Shown: positions 36,327-45,228, numbered from the stretch's first letter. The stretch: 64,000 nucleotides of DNA from Paenibacillus xylanivorans (GCF_001280595.1 NZ_LITU01000078.1:143455-207454), one strand, 5' to 3'. Notes: generated from the letters alone by a model not told the origin. A program made the numbers and translations.

Positions 36327-37654
36327 ATATTGCGGTGATTGGAACAGGGTATGTAGGTCTTGTATCGGGAGTATGCTTTTCGGAGATCGGCAATCAGGTC
36401 ATCTGTGTGGACAACAATGGGGCCAAAGTAGAGATGCTCAACGAGGGTAACGTTCCCATTTATGAGCCTGGCCTCAAAGAGTTGATGGTTTCCAACATGC
36501 AAGCAGGCAGGCTATCCTTCACCTCCAATATTGCTGAAGCAATTAGCCAGTCGGATATTATCTTTATCGCTGTAGGCACTCCATCTCTTCCGAGCGGCGA
36601 AGCCAACCTGAGCTATGTGGAGCAAGTAGCTATAGAGATTGGAAGTCACATTGAGAGCTACAAAATTATCGTGACCAAAAGCACCGTTCCTGTAGGCACC
36701 AATGATCGTGTTCGCGAGCTGATTAGCAGTATTTCATCTCAGCCTTTCGATGTGGCTTCTGTTCCCGAGTTCCTGCGGGAAGGATCAGCGGTCAAAGATA
36801 CGTTGAATCCTGACCGGATTGTCATTGGAACAAACAGTGATCGTGCGATTAAAACACTAAAGAAGCTTCATCGGCCGTTGACGGAGAATCTGATCATTAC
36901 GGATATTCGATCAGCCGAAATGATTAAATATGCCTCCAATGCATTTCTCGCAACTAAAATCTCATTCATCAATGAAATCTCGAATATATGTGAAAAAGTA
37001 GGGGCTGACGTTACTCGGGTAGCCGAAGGCATGGGCTACGACAAGCGTATTGGAGCTTCCTTTTTGAAAGCAGGCATTGGTTATGGAGGCTCATGCTTCC
37101 CCAAAGATACACAGGCATTAATTCAGATCGCAGGTATGGTCGATTATGATTTCAGACTGTTAAAATCCGTTGTCCAAGTAAATCAGGATCAACGCTTCCA
37201 AGTCATTCACAAACTGGAAGAGGCGCTGGGATCTTTAAAAGGAAAAACAATTGCAGTCTGGGGACTGGCTTTTAAACCGGATACAGATGACGTGCGTGAT
37301 GCTCCAGCGATCGATATTATTCAGCATTTAAGTGATGCTGGAGCAGTAATCAAGGCCTATGATCCCATTGCGACTGCGAATTTCCGTAAAGAGGTAGATG
37401 TGGCCTCTATTTCGTGGGAAGAAAATCCACTTCAAGCTGCTGAAGGAGCAGACGCCTTGTGTGTGTTAACCGAATGGAAGGAATTTGCTCATATTGATTT
37501 GACAGAACTTGCCGAAATCATGAAGGATCCAATTATGATTGATGGTCGTAATTTGTATAGTGCTGAACAGGTTCAGGCATCTAATCTTCAATATTATTCT
37601 GTTGGTCGTCCAGGTTTGACGAAGCTGGAAGGGAAAGCGGCAGCCATTATTTAA
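36323..37654 (+). CDS. ugd: UDP-glucose 6-dehydrogenase
   Basis: 443 residues. The NAD site is MNIAVIGTGYVGLVSGVCF; the middle helix-forming domain follows, the catalytic Cys lies in GYGGSCFPKDTQAL, and the C-terminal UDP-binding domain has AVWGLAFKPDTDDVRDAPA. It oxidises UDP-glucose twice to UDP-glucuronate, providing both a charged sugar and the substrate for the decarboxylase at 23495. The start overlaps manC (ATGA) behind GGGGGGAAA; the in-frame 36278 start is not used. Confidence 0.96.
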   Translation: MNIAVIGTGYVGLVSGVCFSEIGNQVICVDNNGAKVEMLNEGNVPIYEPGLKELMVSNMQAGRLSFTSNIAEAISQSDIIFIAVGTPSLPSGEANLSYVEQVAIEIGSHIESYKIIVTKSTVPVGTNDRVRELISSISSQPFDVASVPEFLREGSAVKDTLNPDRIVIGTNSDRAIKTLKKLHRPLTENLIITDIRSAEMIKYASNAFLATKISFINEISNICEKVGADVTRVAEGMGYDKRIGASFLKAGIGYGGSCFPKDTQALIQIAGMVDYDFRLLKSVVQVNQDQRFQVIHKLEEALGSLKGKTIAVWGLAFKPDTDDVRDAPAIDIIQHLSDAGAVIKAYDPIATANFRKEVDVASISWEENPLQAAEGADALCVLTEWKEFAHIDLTELAEIMKDPIMIDGRNLYSAEQVQASNLQYYSVGRPGLTKLEGKAAAII

Positions 37655-37693
37655 CTGCTATTCATCATCTTGAATGTGAGTGAGGACGAACCC

Positions 37694-38611
37694 ATGAAAA
37701 AGTGGATGAAAGTTACCATTTGGATTGTTTCCTTTTTTGTAGTTGTTGTGTTTGGGTATGCCATGTATCTCTACCAATCTGTTAAATCAACCGCTGACCA
37801 AATATATGAGCCCCGAAATCCTGTAAAGCCCGTCTCGGTCACAGATACCAGAGGTGGGCTACCGGTGGACATCAACAGCAAAGAGCCTTTTAATGCGCTT
37901 ATTCTTGGCGTGGATGAGCGTCCGAATGATCGAGGGCGCTCGGATACGATTATCGTACTGAGTGTGAACCCCGGGAAAAAACAAGTGCTCATGTTTAATG
38001 TTCCAAGGGATACACGGACAGACATTGTGGGACACAATACTGTAGATAAGATCAATCATGCTTATGCCTTCGGAGGCGTGGACATGTCGGTAAACACTGT
38101 CGAGCAATTTTTGGGAGTCCCCATTCATTATTATATGAAAGTGGATATGGAGGGGTTTTCCAAAATCATTGACCTGGTCGGCGGTGTGGATGTAAACAAT
38201 CCTTTTGCATTTGATTATGAGGGACAGCGTTATGACCAAGGGAATATTCATCTGGATGGTGTTGCTGCGCTCGGTTTTTCAAGAATGCGCTATGATGACC
38301 CAAAAGGAGATTTGGGTCGTAATGATCGACAGCGTGAGGTTCTGAAGCAGATGCTTAAGAATACGATGCAATTCTCCAGTGTACTTAATATCCAAAATAT
38401 GCTTGATGAACTAGGTACTCATGTTAGAACGGATGTTACTTTTGATGAAATGAAGGAACTCCTCCTCGATTATCGTAATGATTTGGAGAATGTAGATACA
38501 GTGGAGATCCAGGGTAAAGGCGAAAAAATTAATGGGATTTATTATTACATCGTGGATCAGCAGGAAAGGGATCGCATTCACGGAATAATTGAAGAACATT
38601 TGGAGAAATAA
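37694..38611 (+). CDS. LytR-CpsA-Psr (LCP) family protein
   Basis: 305 residues. It has one N-terminal transmembrane helix (about 7-27) and an extracytoplasmic LCP domain: NALILGVDERPNDRGRSDTI, MFNVPRDTRTDI, INHAYAFGG and LGFSRMRYDDPKGDLGRNDR with the conserved Asp and Arg residues that bind polyprenyl pyrophosphate. LCP enzymes transfer polymers from the lipid carrier to peptidoglycan. Its place here suggests at least part of the polysaccharide is wall-bound. GAGGACG supports the ATG at 37694. Confidence 0.92.
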   Translation: MKKWMKVTIWIVSFFVVVVFGYAMYLYQSVKSTADQIYEPRNPVKPVSVTDTRGGLPVDINSKEPFNALILGVDERPNDRGRSDTIIVLSVNPGKKQVLMFNVPRDTRTDIVGHNTVDKINHAYAFGGVDMSVNTVEQFLGVPIHYYMKVDMEGFSKIIDLVGGVDVNNPFAFDYEGQRYDQGNIHLDGVAALGFSRMRYDDPKGDLGRNDRQREVLKQMLKNTMQFSSVLNIQNMLDELGTHVRTDVTFDEMKELLLDYRNDLENVDTVEIQGKGEKINGIYYYIVDQQERDRIHGIIEEHLEK

Positions 38612-38631
38612 ACAGAAACAATGAAAGGCTT

Positions 38632-39222
38632 ATGAAAGTGGTGAGAGCCTTGCTTATGGAGGAGGAGTACGGGAAACGAAGACATAAACATAGACGAAAA
38701 CAACGACCTTATGTTTATATCTTGTCACTGCTGCTGATTGCGGCCTGGGTTCTGGTGATCTGGCACTTTTCGACACAATCGTATCAGCAGCAGACCATCC
38801 AGCCTTGGCTGCATAAGTGGTCTGAAAAAGTGAAGATTGGATTTGCATTACCTGATGTGCAATTCACATACGGTGAGCTTGATTATTCCTTAAGACAACG
38901 ACCTTATGATTTTGTTGAGTTTATATTTCGGAAGAGTGCACATTTATTTGTATATGCTGTGTTGGCGATACTTATCTATGGTGGGCTGAGATACAGGAAA
39001 ATGCGAATATTGGCTTGTATCGGTGCTGCCCTGACCGTAGTAGCAATGATCGCCTCCATTGATGAATATATTCAGCAGTTCAGCCCTAACCGGACGAGTT
39101 CGATCCGTGATGTTGGCGTGGATCTGCTTGGCGGATGTGGCGGAATTGCCCTATATATGGGGGCTAATGCCGTTTTCAGAAGATTCAGGTCTCCAAGAGG
39201 ATCTTCAATCAAAAGAAAGTGA
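38632..39222 (+). CDS. VanZ-like family membrane protein
   Basis: 196 residues: a basic N-terminus, then four transmembrane helices. The conserved VanZ segment DEYIQQFSPNRTSSIRDVGV comes before the last helix, and KSAHLFVYAVLA comes earlier. The function of VanZ-like proteins is not settled. ATG 38632, GTG 38641 and ATG 38656 are all in frame, with no decisive ribosome binding site. It continues the polysaccharide operon. Confidence 0.85.
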   Translation: MKVVRALLMEEEYGKRRHKHRRKQRPYVYILSLLLIAAWVLVIWHFSTQSYQQQTIQPWLHKWSEKVKIGFALPDVQFTYGELDYSLRQRPYDFVEFIFRKSAHLFVYAVLAILIYGGLRYRKMRILACIGAALTVVAMIASIDEYIQQFSPNRTSSIRDVGVDLLGGCGGIALYMGANAVFRRFRSPRGSSIKRK

Positions 39223-39309
39223 TTTCCCAGGAAATGCTGCTCGTTAGTTCCAGCTTCTACTTGCCTGCTATCCATCATAAGTATGGAAGTAGGACAAGGG
39301 GGACGGGGC

Positions 39310-39828
39310 ATGCTGCGAAGAAGGAACCGGAATGCATTACTTAAAAAGATCGGATTCATAGCACTTGTATTGCTGCTGTTGTGGCTCATCGGCAGAACCA
39401 TCCCATATCTGTTTCTTGCGGATGCACCAGACGAAGCTGCTGCTCTTGCCGAAGAGTTTTACAAATATGAGCAGACGGGTGACTTCGGCAGTTCATGGGA
39501 GTTGTTTCACCCATTAATGAAAGAACGCTTTCCAAAAAGCGCCTATTTACAATCCAGAGCGCATATTTTCATGCAGCACTTTGGGGTGGAAACCTTTGAT
39601 CTGGAGATGGAGAAGCCGGAACGGGAGTTTGACGTTACGGTAATTGATGGCGTTAAGCCATTTGCAGAGGCGTATCGCATTGGTGTTACCCAGAAGTTTA
39701 CGGGAACCTTTGGTCAATTTAAAATCGTGCAGGATTGTTATATCGTAAAGGATGGGGACGATTGGACGCTGCTTTGGTATTATCCGAAGAATGGGGACAA
39801 CGAGACCGAGCATGACAAAACTGATTGA
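39310..39828 (+). CDS. hypothetical membrane-anchored protein
   Basis: 172 residues. A basic start is followed by one hydrophobic helix (about 13-33) and an outward domain with alternating helices and strands, possibly NTF2-like (EEFYKYEQTGDFGSSWELFH, ending DDWTLLWYYPK). That pattern is common in Bacillota but not diagnostic. GGGGGA favours the ATG at 39310 over 39283. It is the last gene before the terminator of the locus. Confidence 0.6.
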   Translation: MLRRRNRNALLKKIGFIALVLLLLWLIGRTIPYLFLADAPDEAAALAEEFYKYEQTGDFGSSWELFHPLMKERFPKSAYLQSRAHIFMQHFGVETFDLEMEKPEREFDVTVIDGVKPFAEAYRIGVTQKFTGTFGQFKIVQDCYIVKDGDDWTLLWYYPKNGDNETEHDKTD

Positions 39829-39873
39829 TAGTATTAACCCATACTATGAACCGGATTGTATCATTTGAACTTG

Positions 39874-39923
39874 AAAAGGCTCTATGAATGCGAGACTTTA
39901 GTCGCATTTATAGAGCTTTTTTT
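39874..39923 (+). terminator. terminator of the polysaccharide locus
   Basis: AAAGGCTCTATGAATGCGA pairs, with small mismatches, with TCGCATTTATAGAGC, followed by TTTTTTT. It closes the collinear run of genes that begins at 18805 or 19390. Confidence 0.85.
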
Positions 39924-39954
39924 GCATTTCATTTCTTTTTAAACCTGTAAGGGG

Positions 39955-39983
39955 TTGACATTAGTCCCGGTGTCAAGTAAATT
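39955..39983 (+). promoter_or_regulatory. sigma-A promoter of the zinc-ribbon/ABC transporter unit
   Basis: A perfect TTGACA (39955-39960), 17 nt, then TAAATT (39978-39983). These hexamers and the spacing are identical to those of the promoter at 18647. The operator copy lies just downstream. Confidence 0.7.
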
Positions 39984-39991
39984 ACGAGTTA

Positions 39992-40006
39992 GATACAAAA
40001 TGTATC
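39992..40006. promoter_or_regulatory. 15-bp palindrome, probable XRE operator C
   Basis: GATACAAAATGTATC matches operator A (18654) at 14 of 15 positions and lies over the predicted start point. It suggests control by the XRE protein encoded 21 kb away. Confidence 0.65.
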
Positions 40007-40071
40007 AAAATTCAGCGTCTAACGACAAATAACAGGGACTTCAATGCTCCTTGTGAGGGGAAGGAATATCA

Positions 40072-40323
40072 TTGATCGAAACGGACCGCTTTTACTGTGT
40101 CAGTTGTGGGATGATTGTGTCGGTCGCTAGGGGCTCTGTCGAACTAAAGGAAGAGGACTGTGGAGGCAATCACGTATTTCGCACCGGATTTTATCGGAGT
40201 GAGATGCCGCTTGGATGCTGTGAAGCGTGTGTAGTTCATACGAAACGTCAGGGGAGATCCCAGTTTGCGGGACAATATACTAAAGATTATGATACACTGT
40301 GTTCATATGAGAAACGGGCATGA
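40072..40323 (+). CDS. small cysteine-rich protein, possible zinc ribbon
   Basis: 83 residues starting at TTG, with AAGGA at 6 nt. Cysteines appear as FYCVSCGM near the N-terminus, one in the middle (EDCGG), and LGCCEACV later. The CxxC...CCxxC spacing suits a zinc ribbon. The family is not recognised. It sits directly after the operator-controlled promoter and 32 bp before the ABC transporter genes, so all three are likely one unit. Confidence 0.6.
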   Translation: MIETDRFYCVSCGMIVSVARGSVELKEEDCGGNHVFRTGFYRSEMPLGCCEACVVHTKRQGRSQFAGQYTKDYDTLCSYEKRA

Positions 40324-40355
40324 TGTGAATGTCCGTCGATGAAGGAGGAAATGGA

Positions 40356-41264
40356 ATGCAGCAGGAGCCGGTCGTCCGTCTTCAGGGCGTCAGTAAAATC
40401 ATCTCCTCCCGATCATTGGTCAGTGACCTGACTCTGGATATTTCTCCGGGGCAGGTTTTTGGTTTTTTAGGACCCAATGGGGCGGGGAAAACAACAACGA
40501 TTCGAATGATGGTGGGACTGATGTCCATTAGTAAAGGAGATATCATCATCTCGGGACACAGTGTAAAGAATGAATTTGAGCAAGCGGTAGCTCAGGTAGG
40601 GGCAATTGTCGAGAATCCGGAAATGTACAAGTTTCTGACCGGATACCAGAATCTCGTTCACTTTGCCAGAATGTCGCCTGGCATTACGAAAGAACGTATT
40701 GCCGAGACAATTGAACGTGTAGGGCTTACAGCCCGTATTCATGATAAGGTAAAGACCTATTCTCTGGGTATGCGTCAGCGTTTGGGCGTTGCCCAAGCCA
40801 TATTACATAAACCCAAGCTATTGGTATTGGATGAGCCCACCAACGGACTTGATCCACAGGGAATACGGGAACTTAGGGATTATTTGCGTCAGCTCTGTCA
40901 GGAGGAAGGCATCACAGTCTTTGTATCCAGCCACTTGCTGTCGGAGATGGAATTGATGTGTGATACCGTTGCGATTATCCAAAATGGCAAATTGATTGAT
41001 GTGAGAAATCTCAGAGCTGAGGCGGGAGCGGATGTACTTGCTGAAGTTGCTTTTGAGGTAAATGATGCATCACGTGCAGCTGAACTAATTAGCGAAGCTA
41101 CAGTTCAGGGGAATGCCATTGTGATTCGTTTATCCCGTGAGCAGATTCCGGACTTGAATGCGAGGCTGGTCAGTGAAGGGTTTCAGGTATACGGTATCCG
41201 TAATGTAACCCATACGCTGGAAGAACAATTTTTGCAGGTGACTGGGGGCGGCAGCATTGGGTAA
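40356..41264 (+). CDS. ABC transporter ATP-binding protein
   Basis: 302 residues. Walker A is GFLGPNGAGKTTTIRMM, the Q-loop is near residue 85, the signature TYSLGMRQRLGVAQA comes next, then Walker B LLVLDEPTNGLDPQG and the H-loop SSHLLSEM. The C-terminal 80 residues are the variable domain of drug/bacteriocin-type exporters (BcrA/YxlF-like). AAGGAGG at 7 nt decides for the ATG at 40356 over 40329. It works with the permease that follows. Confidence 0.93.
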   Translation: MQQEPVVRLQGVSKIISSRSLVSDLTLDISPGQVFGFLGPNGAGKTTTIRMMVGLMSISKGDIIISGHSVKNEFEQAVAQVGAIVENPEMYKFLTGYQNLVHFARMSPGITKERIAETIERVGLTARIHDKVKTYSLGMRQRLGVAQAILHKPKLLVLDEPTNGLDPQGIRELRDYLRQLCQEEGITVFVSSHLLSEMELMCDTVAIIQNGKLIDVRNLRAEAGADVLAEVAFEVNDASRAAELISEATVQGNAIVIRLSREQIPDLNARLVSEGFQVYGIRNVTHTLEEQFLQVTGGGSIG

Positions 41265-42051
41265 TTTTGGCAATCTCATTATGAATGAAAATATGAAAAT
41301 TTTCCGTCGTCCGCGTACCTGGATTATGTTATCCATTCTGGCATTGATCGCATTGTTGATGCCGGTTCTGCTTAATGAAGGCATGGGGTCCAGTGAGGTT
41401 CCCTACTGGCAAGCAGCGATTACAACCGTTCAGGTCGTCTTTTTCCTGAATACCATCTTCTGTGTGGTCATTGCTGCTGAAGCGGTGGCCGGAGAATTCA
41501 CGTGGGGAACTATTAAACTACTGCTGATTCGTCCGTGGTCACGCAGCAAAATACTGGCATCCAAATATTTGACCGTGATTGGATTCAGTATTCTGAGTAC
41601 GTTACTCGTTGTTATTCTGGCAACCGTAATGTCGTATATGCTGTTCTCCCATTCCGTAACTCAGGATGGAAGCGGTGCTTCTGCATCACATGCATTTGCA
41701 CTATGGGGATATCTGTACGTGGACTTGTTTATTACACTCGCTATTGCTTTTATGGTCTCCTCCGTGTTTCGTTCGGGAGCTCTGGCAATCGGTTTGTCTC
41801 TATTTATCATGTTTACACAGAATTTGTTCTCATTAATCTTCAATCCCGTTCGTTACGAATGGGCCAAGTATGTTCTGTTCAATAACATGGACCTCAGTCG
41901 ATACATGGGTTCAGAAACGGACTTTGGATTACTTGGTGGAGGCAATGCAGGCATGACACTTGGTTTTTCTGTTGCCGTGCTAGCTGTATATTATGTCATT
42001 TTCATGGTGATCTCATGGGTTGTATTCAACAAAAGAGATGTGGCAGGCTAA
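41257..42051 (+). CDS. ABC-2-type transporter permease
   Basis: 264 residues with six transmembrane helices and a large first loop, and VVIAAEAVAGEFTWGTIKLL, the conserved element of ABC-2 permeases of the BcrB/YxlG kind. The TTG start overlaps the ATPase gene by 8 bp; an ATG at 41281 lacks a ribosome binding site. The substrate is unknown; lipids, peptides and drugs are all possible. Confidence 0.88.
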   Translation: MGNFGNLIMNENMKIFRRPRTWIMLSILALIALLMPVLLNEGMGSSEVPYWQAAITTVQVVFFLNTIFCVVIAAEAVAGEFTWGTIKLLLIRPWSRSKILASKYLTVIGFSILSTLLVVILATVMSYMLFSHSVTQDGSGASASHAFALWGYLYVDLFITLAIAFMVSSVFRSGALAIGLSLFIMFTQNLFSLIFNPVRYEWAKYVLFNNMDLSRYMGSETDFGLLGGGNAGMTLGFSVAVLAVYYVIFMVISWVVFNKRDVAG

Positions 42052-42070
42052 TCGCCTGCCTCTTTTTTTT
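42042..42070 (+). terminator. terminator of the ABC transporter unit
   Basis: GGCAGGC-TAATC-GCCTGCC is followed by TCTTTTTTTT. The stop codon lies in the loop. Confidence 0.9.
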
Positions 42071-42271
42071 GCCCAATTTCTCCTTCAGTGTGGAAAAGAG
42101 AGTATATTCAGCATCCGCTGTGGCATGACTAGCATTTAAGGGTACATATAATAATACATGAGAATGCGGCTTGGAATGGAACACGCTGCCTAAGCTGAAG
42201 TAAGTTGCAATACATACATATTATCGCCGCAGTCGTATTTGGCAGAGCAGCGTATGGAGGGATCACGTTTC

Positions 42272-43345
42272 TTGATAAACAACAAGTTTTACCGTGTATG
42301 CACAGCGATTATTTTGCTGCTGCTCATCGTGTATTTGGGGGATAAAGTCAACTTTATTTTCAGCCCCCTGACCTCGCTGATTCACATCATCATCATTCCG
42401 CTGCTGATTGCCGGTTTCTTCTATTATTTGCTGCGTCCGCTCGTCGACTATATGGAACGGCACAAAATGAAGCGTGCACTGTCAGTCCTTATCATTTACG
42501 TGGTGATCGCGCTGATCCTGGCAGGATTCAGTGTGCTTGTATGGCCTTCACTGCGTGAGCAACTGTTGAATTTTGTGGAGAATGCCCCGGTACTGGTTAC
42601 TTCGCTCAGTGATCAGTTGGCTGAATTCGAAAGAAGCGGTTTCCTTTCAAAGTATCTACCTGAGGATTCCGACCTGTTCTCGCGCTTCTCCGATTTTCTG
42701 AGTCAAGGGATTGCCCAGGTAACTGATTATGTATCCGGGTTATTCTCGGTCGTATCCAATCTGGTTATCATTCTGGCGACGTTCCCGATCATGCTGTATT
42801 ACATGCTCAAGGAAGGTAGCAAATTCGGAACCAATCTCACACTGTTGCTCCCGAGACGTTACCGTAAGGATGGAGAAGAGACGGTCCATGAAATCGATGA
42901 AGCTTTAAGCAGCTATATTGTAGGACGTGTCATTGTTAATGTAGCTCTGGGCATTCTGATGTACATTGGTTTTCTCATCTTGGGTTTGCCTTATGCGTTA
43001 CTGCTAACCGCCGTATCCATTATTCTGAACTTTATCCCTTATGTGGGGGCTTTGCTCGCTGCTATTCCGGTTGTCATTGTCGGGTTTATTGAATCACCTT
43101 CGATGGCCATCTGGTCACTGGTCATCATTGTGATTGCACAGCAAATTCAGGATAACCTGATCTCACCTTACGTCTATGGCAAGCAGCTCGATATTCATCC
43201 ACTGACTACCGTTATCTTATTGCTCGTGGGTGCGGACCTGGGAAACATCCTGGGTATGATTATCGTTATTCCGTTATATATGATCCTGAAAATTATCGTT
43301 CGCAAAATCCATTATCGGATTGTCGAAGATAAGACTGAACTTTGA
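42272..43345 (+). CDS. AI-2E/PerM-family transporter (YtvI-like)
   Basis: 357 residues with about eight transmembrane helices: two near the N-terminus, an extracytoplasmic helical loop (about 65-150), then a cluster from 150 onward. The conserved segment IPYVGALLAAIPVVIVG and the C-terminal QDNLISPYVYGKQLDIHPL define the family. Members include AI-2 exporters, Na+/H+ antiporters and proteins of unknown role. GGAGG (42256-42260) is 11 nt before the TTG at 42272, while the in-frame ATG 42254 has no ribosome binding site, so TTG is chosen. Confidence 0.88.
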   Translation: MINNKFYRVCTAIILLLLIVYLGDKVNFIFSPLTSLIHIIIIPLLIAGFFYYLLRPLVDYMERHKMKRALSVLIIYVVIALILAGFSVLVWPSLREQLLNFVENAPVLVTSLSDQLAEFERSGFLSKYLPEDSDLFSRFSDFLSQGIAQVTDYVSGLFSVVSNLVIILATFPIMLYYMLKEGSKFGTNLTLLLPRRYRKDGEETVHEIDEALSSYIVGRVIVNVALGILMYIGFLILGLPYALLLTAVSIILNFIPYVGALLAAIPVVIVGFIESPSMAIWSLVIIVIAQQIQDNLISPYVYGKQLDIHPLTTVILLLVGADLGNILGMIIVIPLYMILKIIVRKIHYRIVEDKTEL

Positions 43346-43423
43346 ATGGAATTTGAAATACAACTCTGTCATGTGCCTCCACTAATGTTTGCTCTTGAAT
43401 CACATAGATAAACTCATCAGGGG

Positions 43424-43488
43424 ATAAGCCGCATATCAATGGTGAAGGGTCAGGTAAACATGCCCTCGCGATGGATATGCGGCTTTAT
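43424..43488 (+). terminator. probable terminator of the AI-2E-family gene
   Basis: ATAAGCCGCATATC pairs with GATATGCGGCTTTAT across a 36-nt loop, itself partly paired. The T tract is weak, so termination efficiency is uncertain. Confidence 0.6.
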
Positions 43489-43597
43489 TCATAATAAACG
43501 ACACAAAATGTGGGTGAGCCAAAATAACTCATATACTCGTGATATAAACTCCTGAATCAATCCCCCTTGTACACACACTTTATTATTTCCATACTTA

Positions 43598-43626
43598 TTG
43601 CCCATTCATGTTCTATCTGTTATACT
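43598..43626 (+). promoter_or_regulatory. sigma-A promoter of the GntR unit
   Basis: TTGCCC (43598-43603), 17 nt, then TATACT (43621-43626). The -10 lies inside the inverted repeat at 43617-43639. Confidence 0.65.
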
Positions 43627-43639
43627 TGATATATAACAG
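43617..43639. promoter_or_regulatory. probable operator of the GntR-family regulator
   Basis: CTGTTATA and TATAACAG are perfect 8-bp arms separated by 7 nt, covering the -10 and start point. This fits autorepression by the regulator encoded 23 bp downstream. Confidence 0.7.
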
Positions 43640-43661
43640 AAGACGAAGAGAAGGTGAACTC

Positions 43662-44057
43662 TTGATTATTCAACTGGATATGCAATCCGAACTTCCCATC
43701 TATTCGCAACTTGTTTATCAAATTATTGAAGGCATTGCTAGTGGCGAGTTACAGCTAGGTGAGGCGTTACCTTCGGTTCGGAATTTGGCAGCAGATATTG
43801 GTGTTAACCTTCATACGGTCAACAAGGCTTATACACTACTCAAGCAAGATGGATACATTCTAATTCATAGACAAAAGGGAGTCGTAGTGAACCCTGATGG
43901 AATGCCTGATTTAACGGATGATTTTTTGAAAAAGCAGCAGAGAGAATTAAGACCGATTATTGCCGAAGCGATATGTCGCGGAATGACCAAAGAGGAACTA
44001 TCTGCGGTATTAGACCAAATGTATGATGATGTAAAGATGGGTGACAACAAAGAATAA
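43662..44057 (+). CDS. GntR-family regulator (YtrA/YhcF type)
   Basis: 131 residues. A winged helix (about 10-78) with SQLVYQIIEGIASGELQLGE, LPSVRNLAADIGVNLHTVNK and KQDGYILIHRQKGVVV is followed by a short helical tail, the short-form GntR subtype that usually controls ABC transporters or membrane proteins. The AAGGTG before TTG 43662 decides the start; upstream in-frame ATG 43608 lies within the operator. It heads a unit with the DUF1648 protein and the hydrolase. Confidence 0.9.
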   Translation: MIIQLDMQSELPIYSQLVYQIIEGIASGELQLGEALPSVRNLAADIGVNLHTVNKAYTLLKQDGYILIHRQKGVVVNPDGMPDLTDDFLKKQQRELRPIIAEAICRGMTKEELSAVLDQMYDDVKMGDNKE

Positions 44058-44078
44058 AGAATCAAGGGAGTGTTATGT

Positions 44079-45179
44079 ATGCAAGTATTTAGTATATTAC
44101 CTATCATTTTAATCTTTGCTCCATTAGCCCTACTTCTATCCTTTACACCATATGTGACAAGGGAAAGAATTAGCTTTGGGGTTACGATAAGTGAATATAA
44201 TTACTACACACCAATCTTACGTAAGCTACGGATTACGTTTGCTACAGTAAGTCTGATCGGAAACGGGATGGTTATACTTGTCTGTCTGTATTTACTCCGA
44301 TCTGCTAATGAAGAGTCTACCGCAATGATCACCGGTGTTTTCACAATGATATTCATTGTGTTCTGGGCAGCACTAAATATATTATTTCATTTCAAGATGA
44401 AAAAGATAAAGGGAACACTTACAACTGTAGAAGCACCTCAAAGGGTTAAAATCGATACCACCTTCCGCCAAAATAAACTCACCTATTCCAACTATTGGTT
44501 TCTCATTCACATTGCTATTATTGTAGCCATTGCGATCATTTCAATCTTGAATTATAAGTCACTACCTAACGTCATTCCAATAAAATATGATCTTCAGGGC
44601 AATGTCACTTCCAGTGTGCCTAAAACCTACCTTTCGGTATTGGCTATTAATCTTGTACAGCTAGGAATCATTGCACTTATGATGTTGGTGAACTGGAGTA
44701 TTAAAACAAGCAAACAACAGCTTACCACTTCTGATCCAGCCCAATTTGCTGCTAAAAATATTCAATTCCGCCGTAAATGGTCCCTATTTACGATGATAGC
44801 AGGGTTGCTTCTTACCATTTTATTTGCCTTCATTCAGATGAATATGTTTGTCCTGAATCTGGTCTTGTTAACAGGTATTAGCTTCATTATCCCTGTCGTG
44901 ATCGTTATAGGCGCTGTATGGCTGTCTCTCACAGGCAGACAAGGCGGTGGGAAAATTCGGAATCATCAAGAGGATCGCGAAAGATCCATGGAGCAGCCTG
45001 TGAATGACGATGATAATTGGAAGCTTGGTTTTATTTACTTCAATGCCAATGATCCTTCTTTTACCGTAGAAAAGCGTTATGGAATAGGCTGGACTATTAA
45101 CTTCGCTCGTCCACTATCTTGGGTCCTGTTGTTATTCATCATTGCTATTGTTGTTATAAGTAGAGTCCTGAGCCAATAA
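44079..45179 (+). CDS. DUF1648/DUF5808-like membrane protein
   Basis: 366 residues with about seven transmembrane helices. LPNVIPIKYDLQGNVTSSVP is the DUF1648 signature, and the C-terminal YFNANDPSFTVEKRYGIGWT region resembles DUF5808. Such proteins often pair with short GntR regulators, as here. No function is established; relatives include immunity-like SdpI proteins. GGGAG at 8 nt supports the ATG at 44079 over the GTG at 44070. Confidence 0.8.
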   Translation: MQVFSILPIILIFAPLALLLSFTPYVTRERISFGVTISEYNYYTPILRKLRITFATVSLIGNGMVILVCLYLLRSANEESTAMITGVFTMIFIVFWAALNILFHFKMKKIKGTLTTVEAPQRVKIDTTFRQNKLTYSNYWFLIHIAIIVAIAIISILNYKSLPNVIPIKYDLQGNVTSSVPKTYLSVLAINLVQLGIIALMMLVNWSIKTSKQQLTTSDPAQFAAKNIQFRRKWSLFTMIAGLLLTILFAFIQMNMFVLNLVLLTGISFIIPVVIVIGAVWLSLTGRQGGGKIRNHQEDRERSMEQPVNDDDNWKLGFIYFNANDPSFTVEKRYGIGWTINFARPLSWVLLLFIIAIVVISRVLSQ

Positions 45180-45228
45180 ATGCTCATATATCTATGCATA
45201 TAATAAAAATTGATTAGGAGGAGTTATT

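Noticed and set aside
18805..39923. Polysaccharide locus as a recently acquired mobile island
   Set aside because: No integrase, transposase, tRNA or flanking direct repeat was seen; base composition changes only mildly (somewhat AT-rich glycosyltransferase genes, common in such loci).
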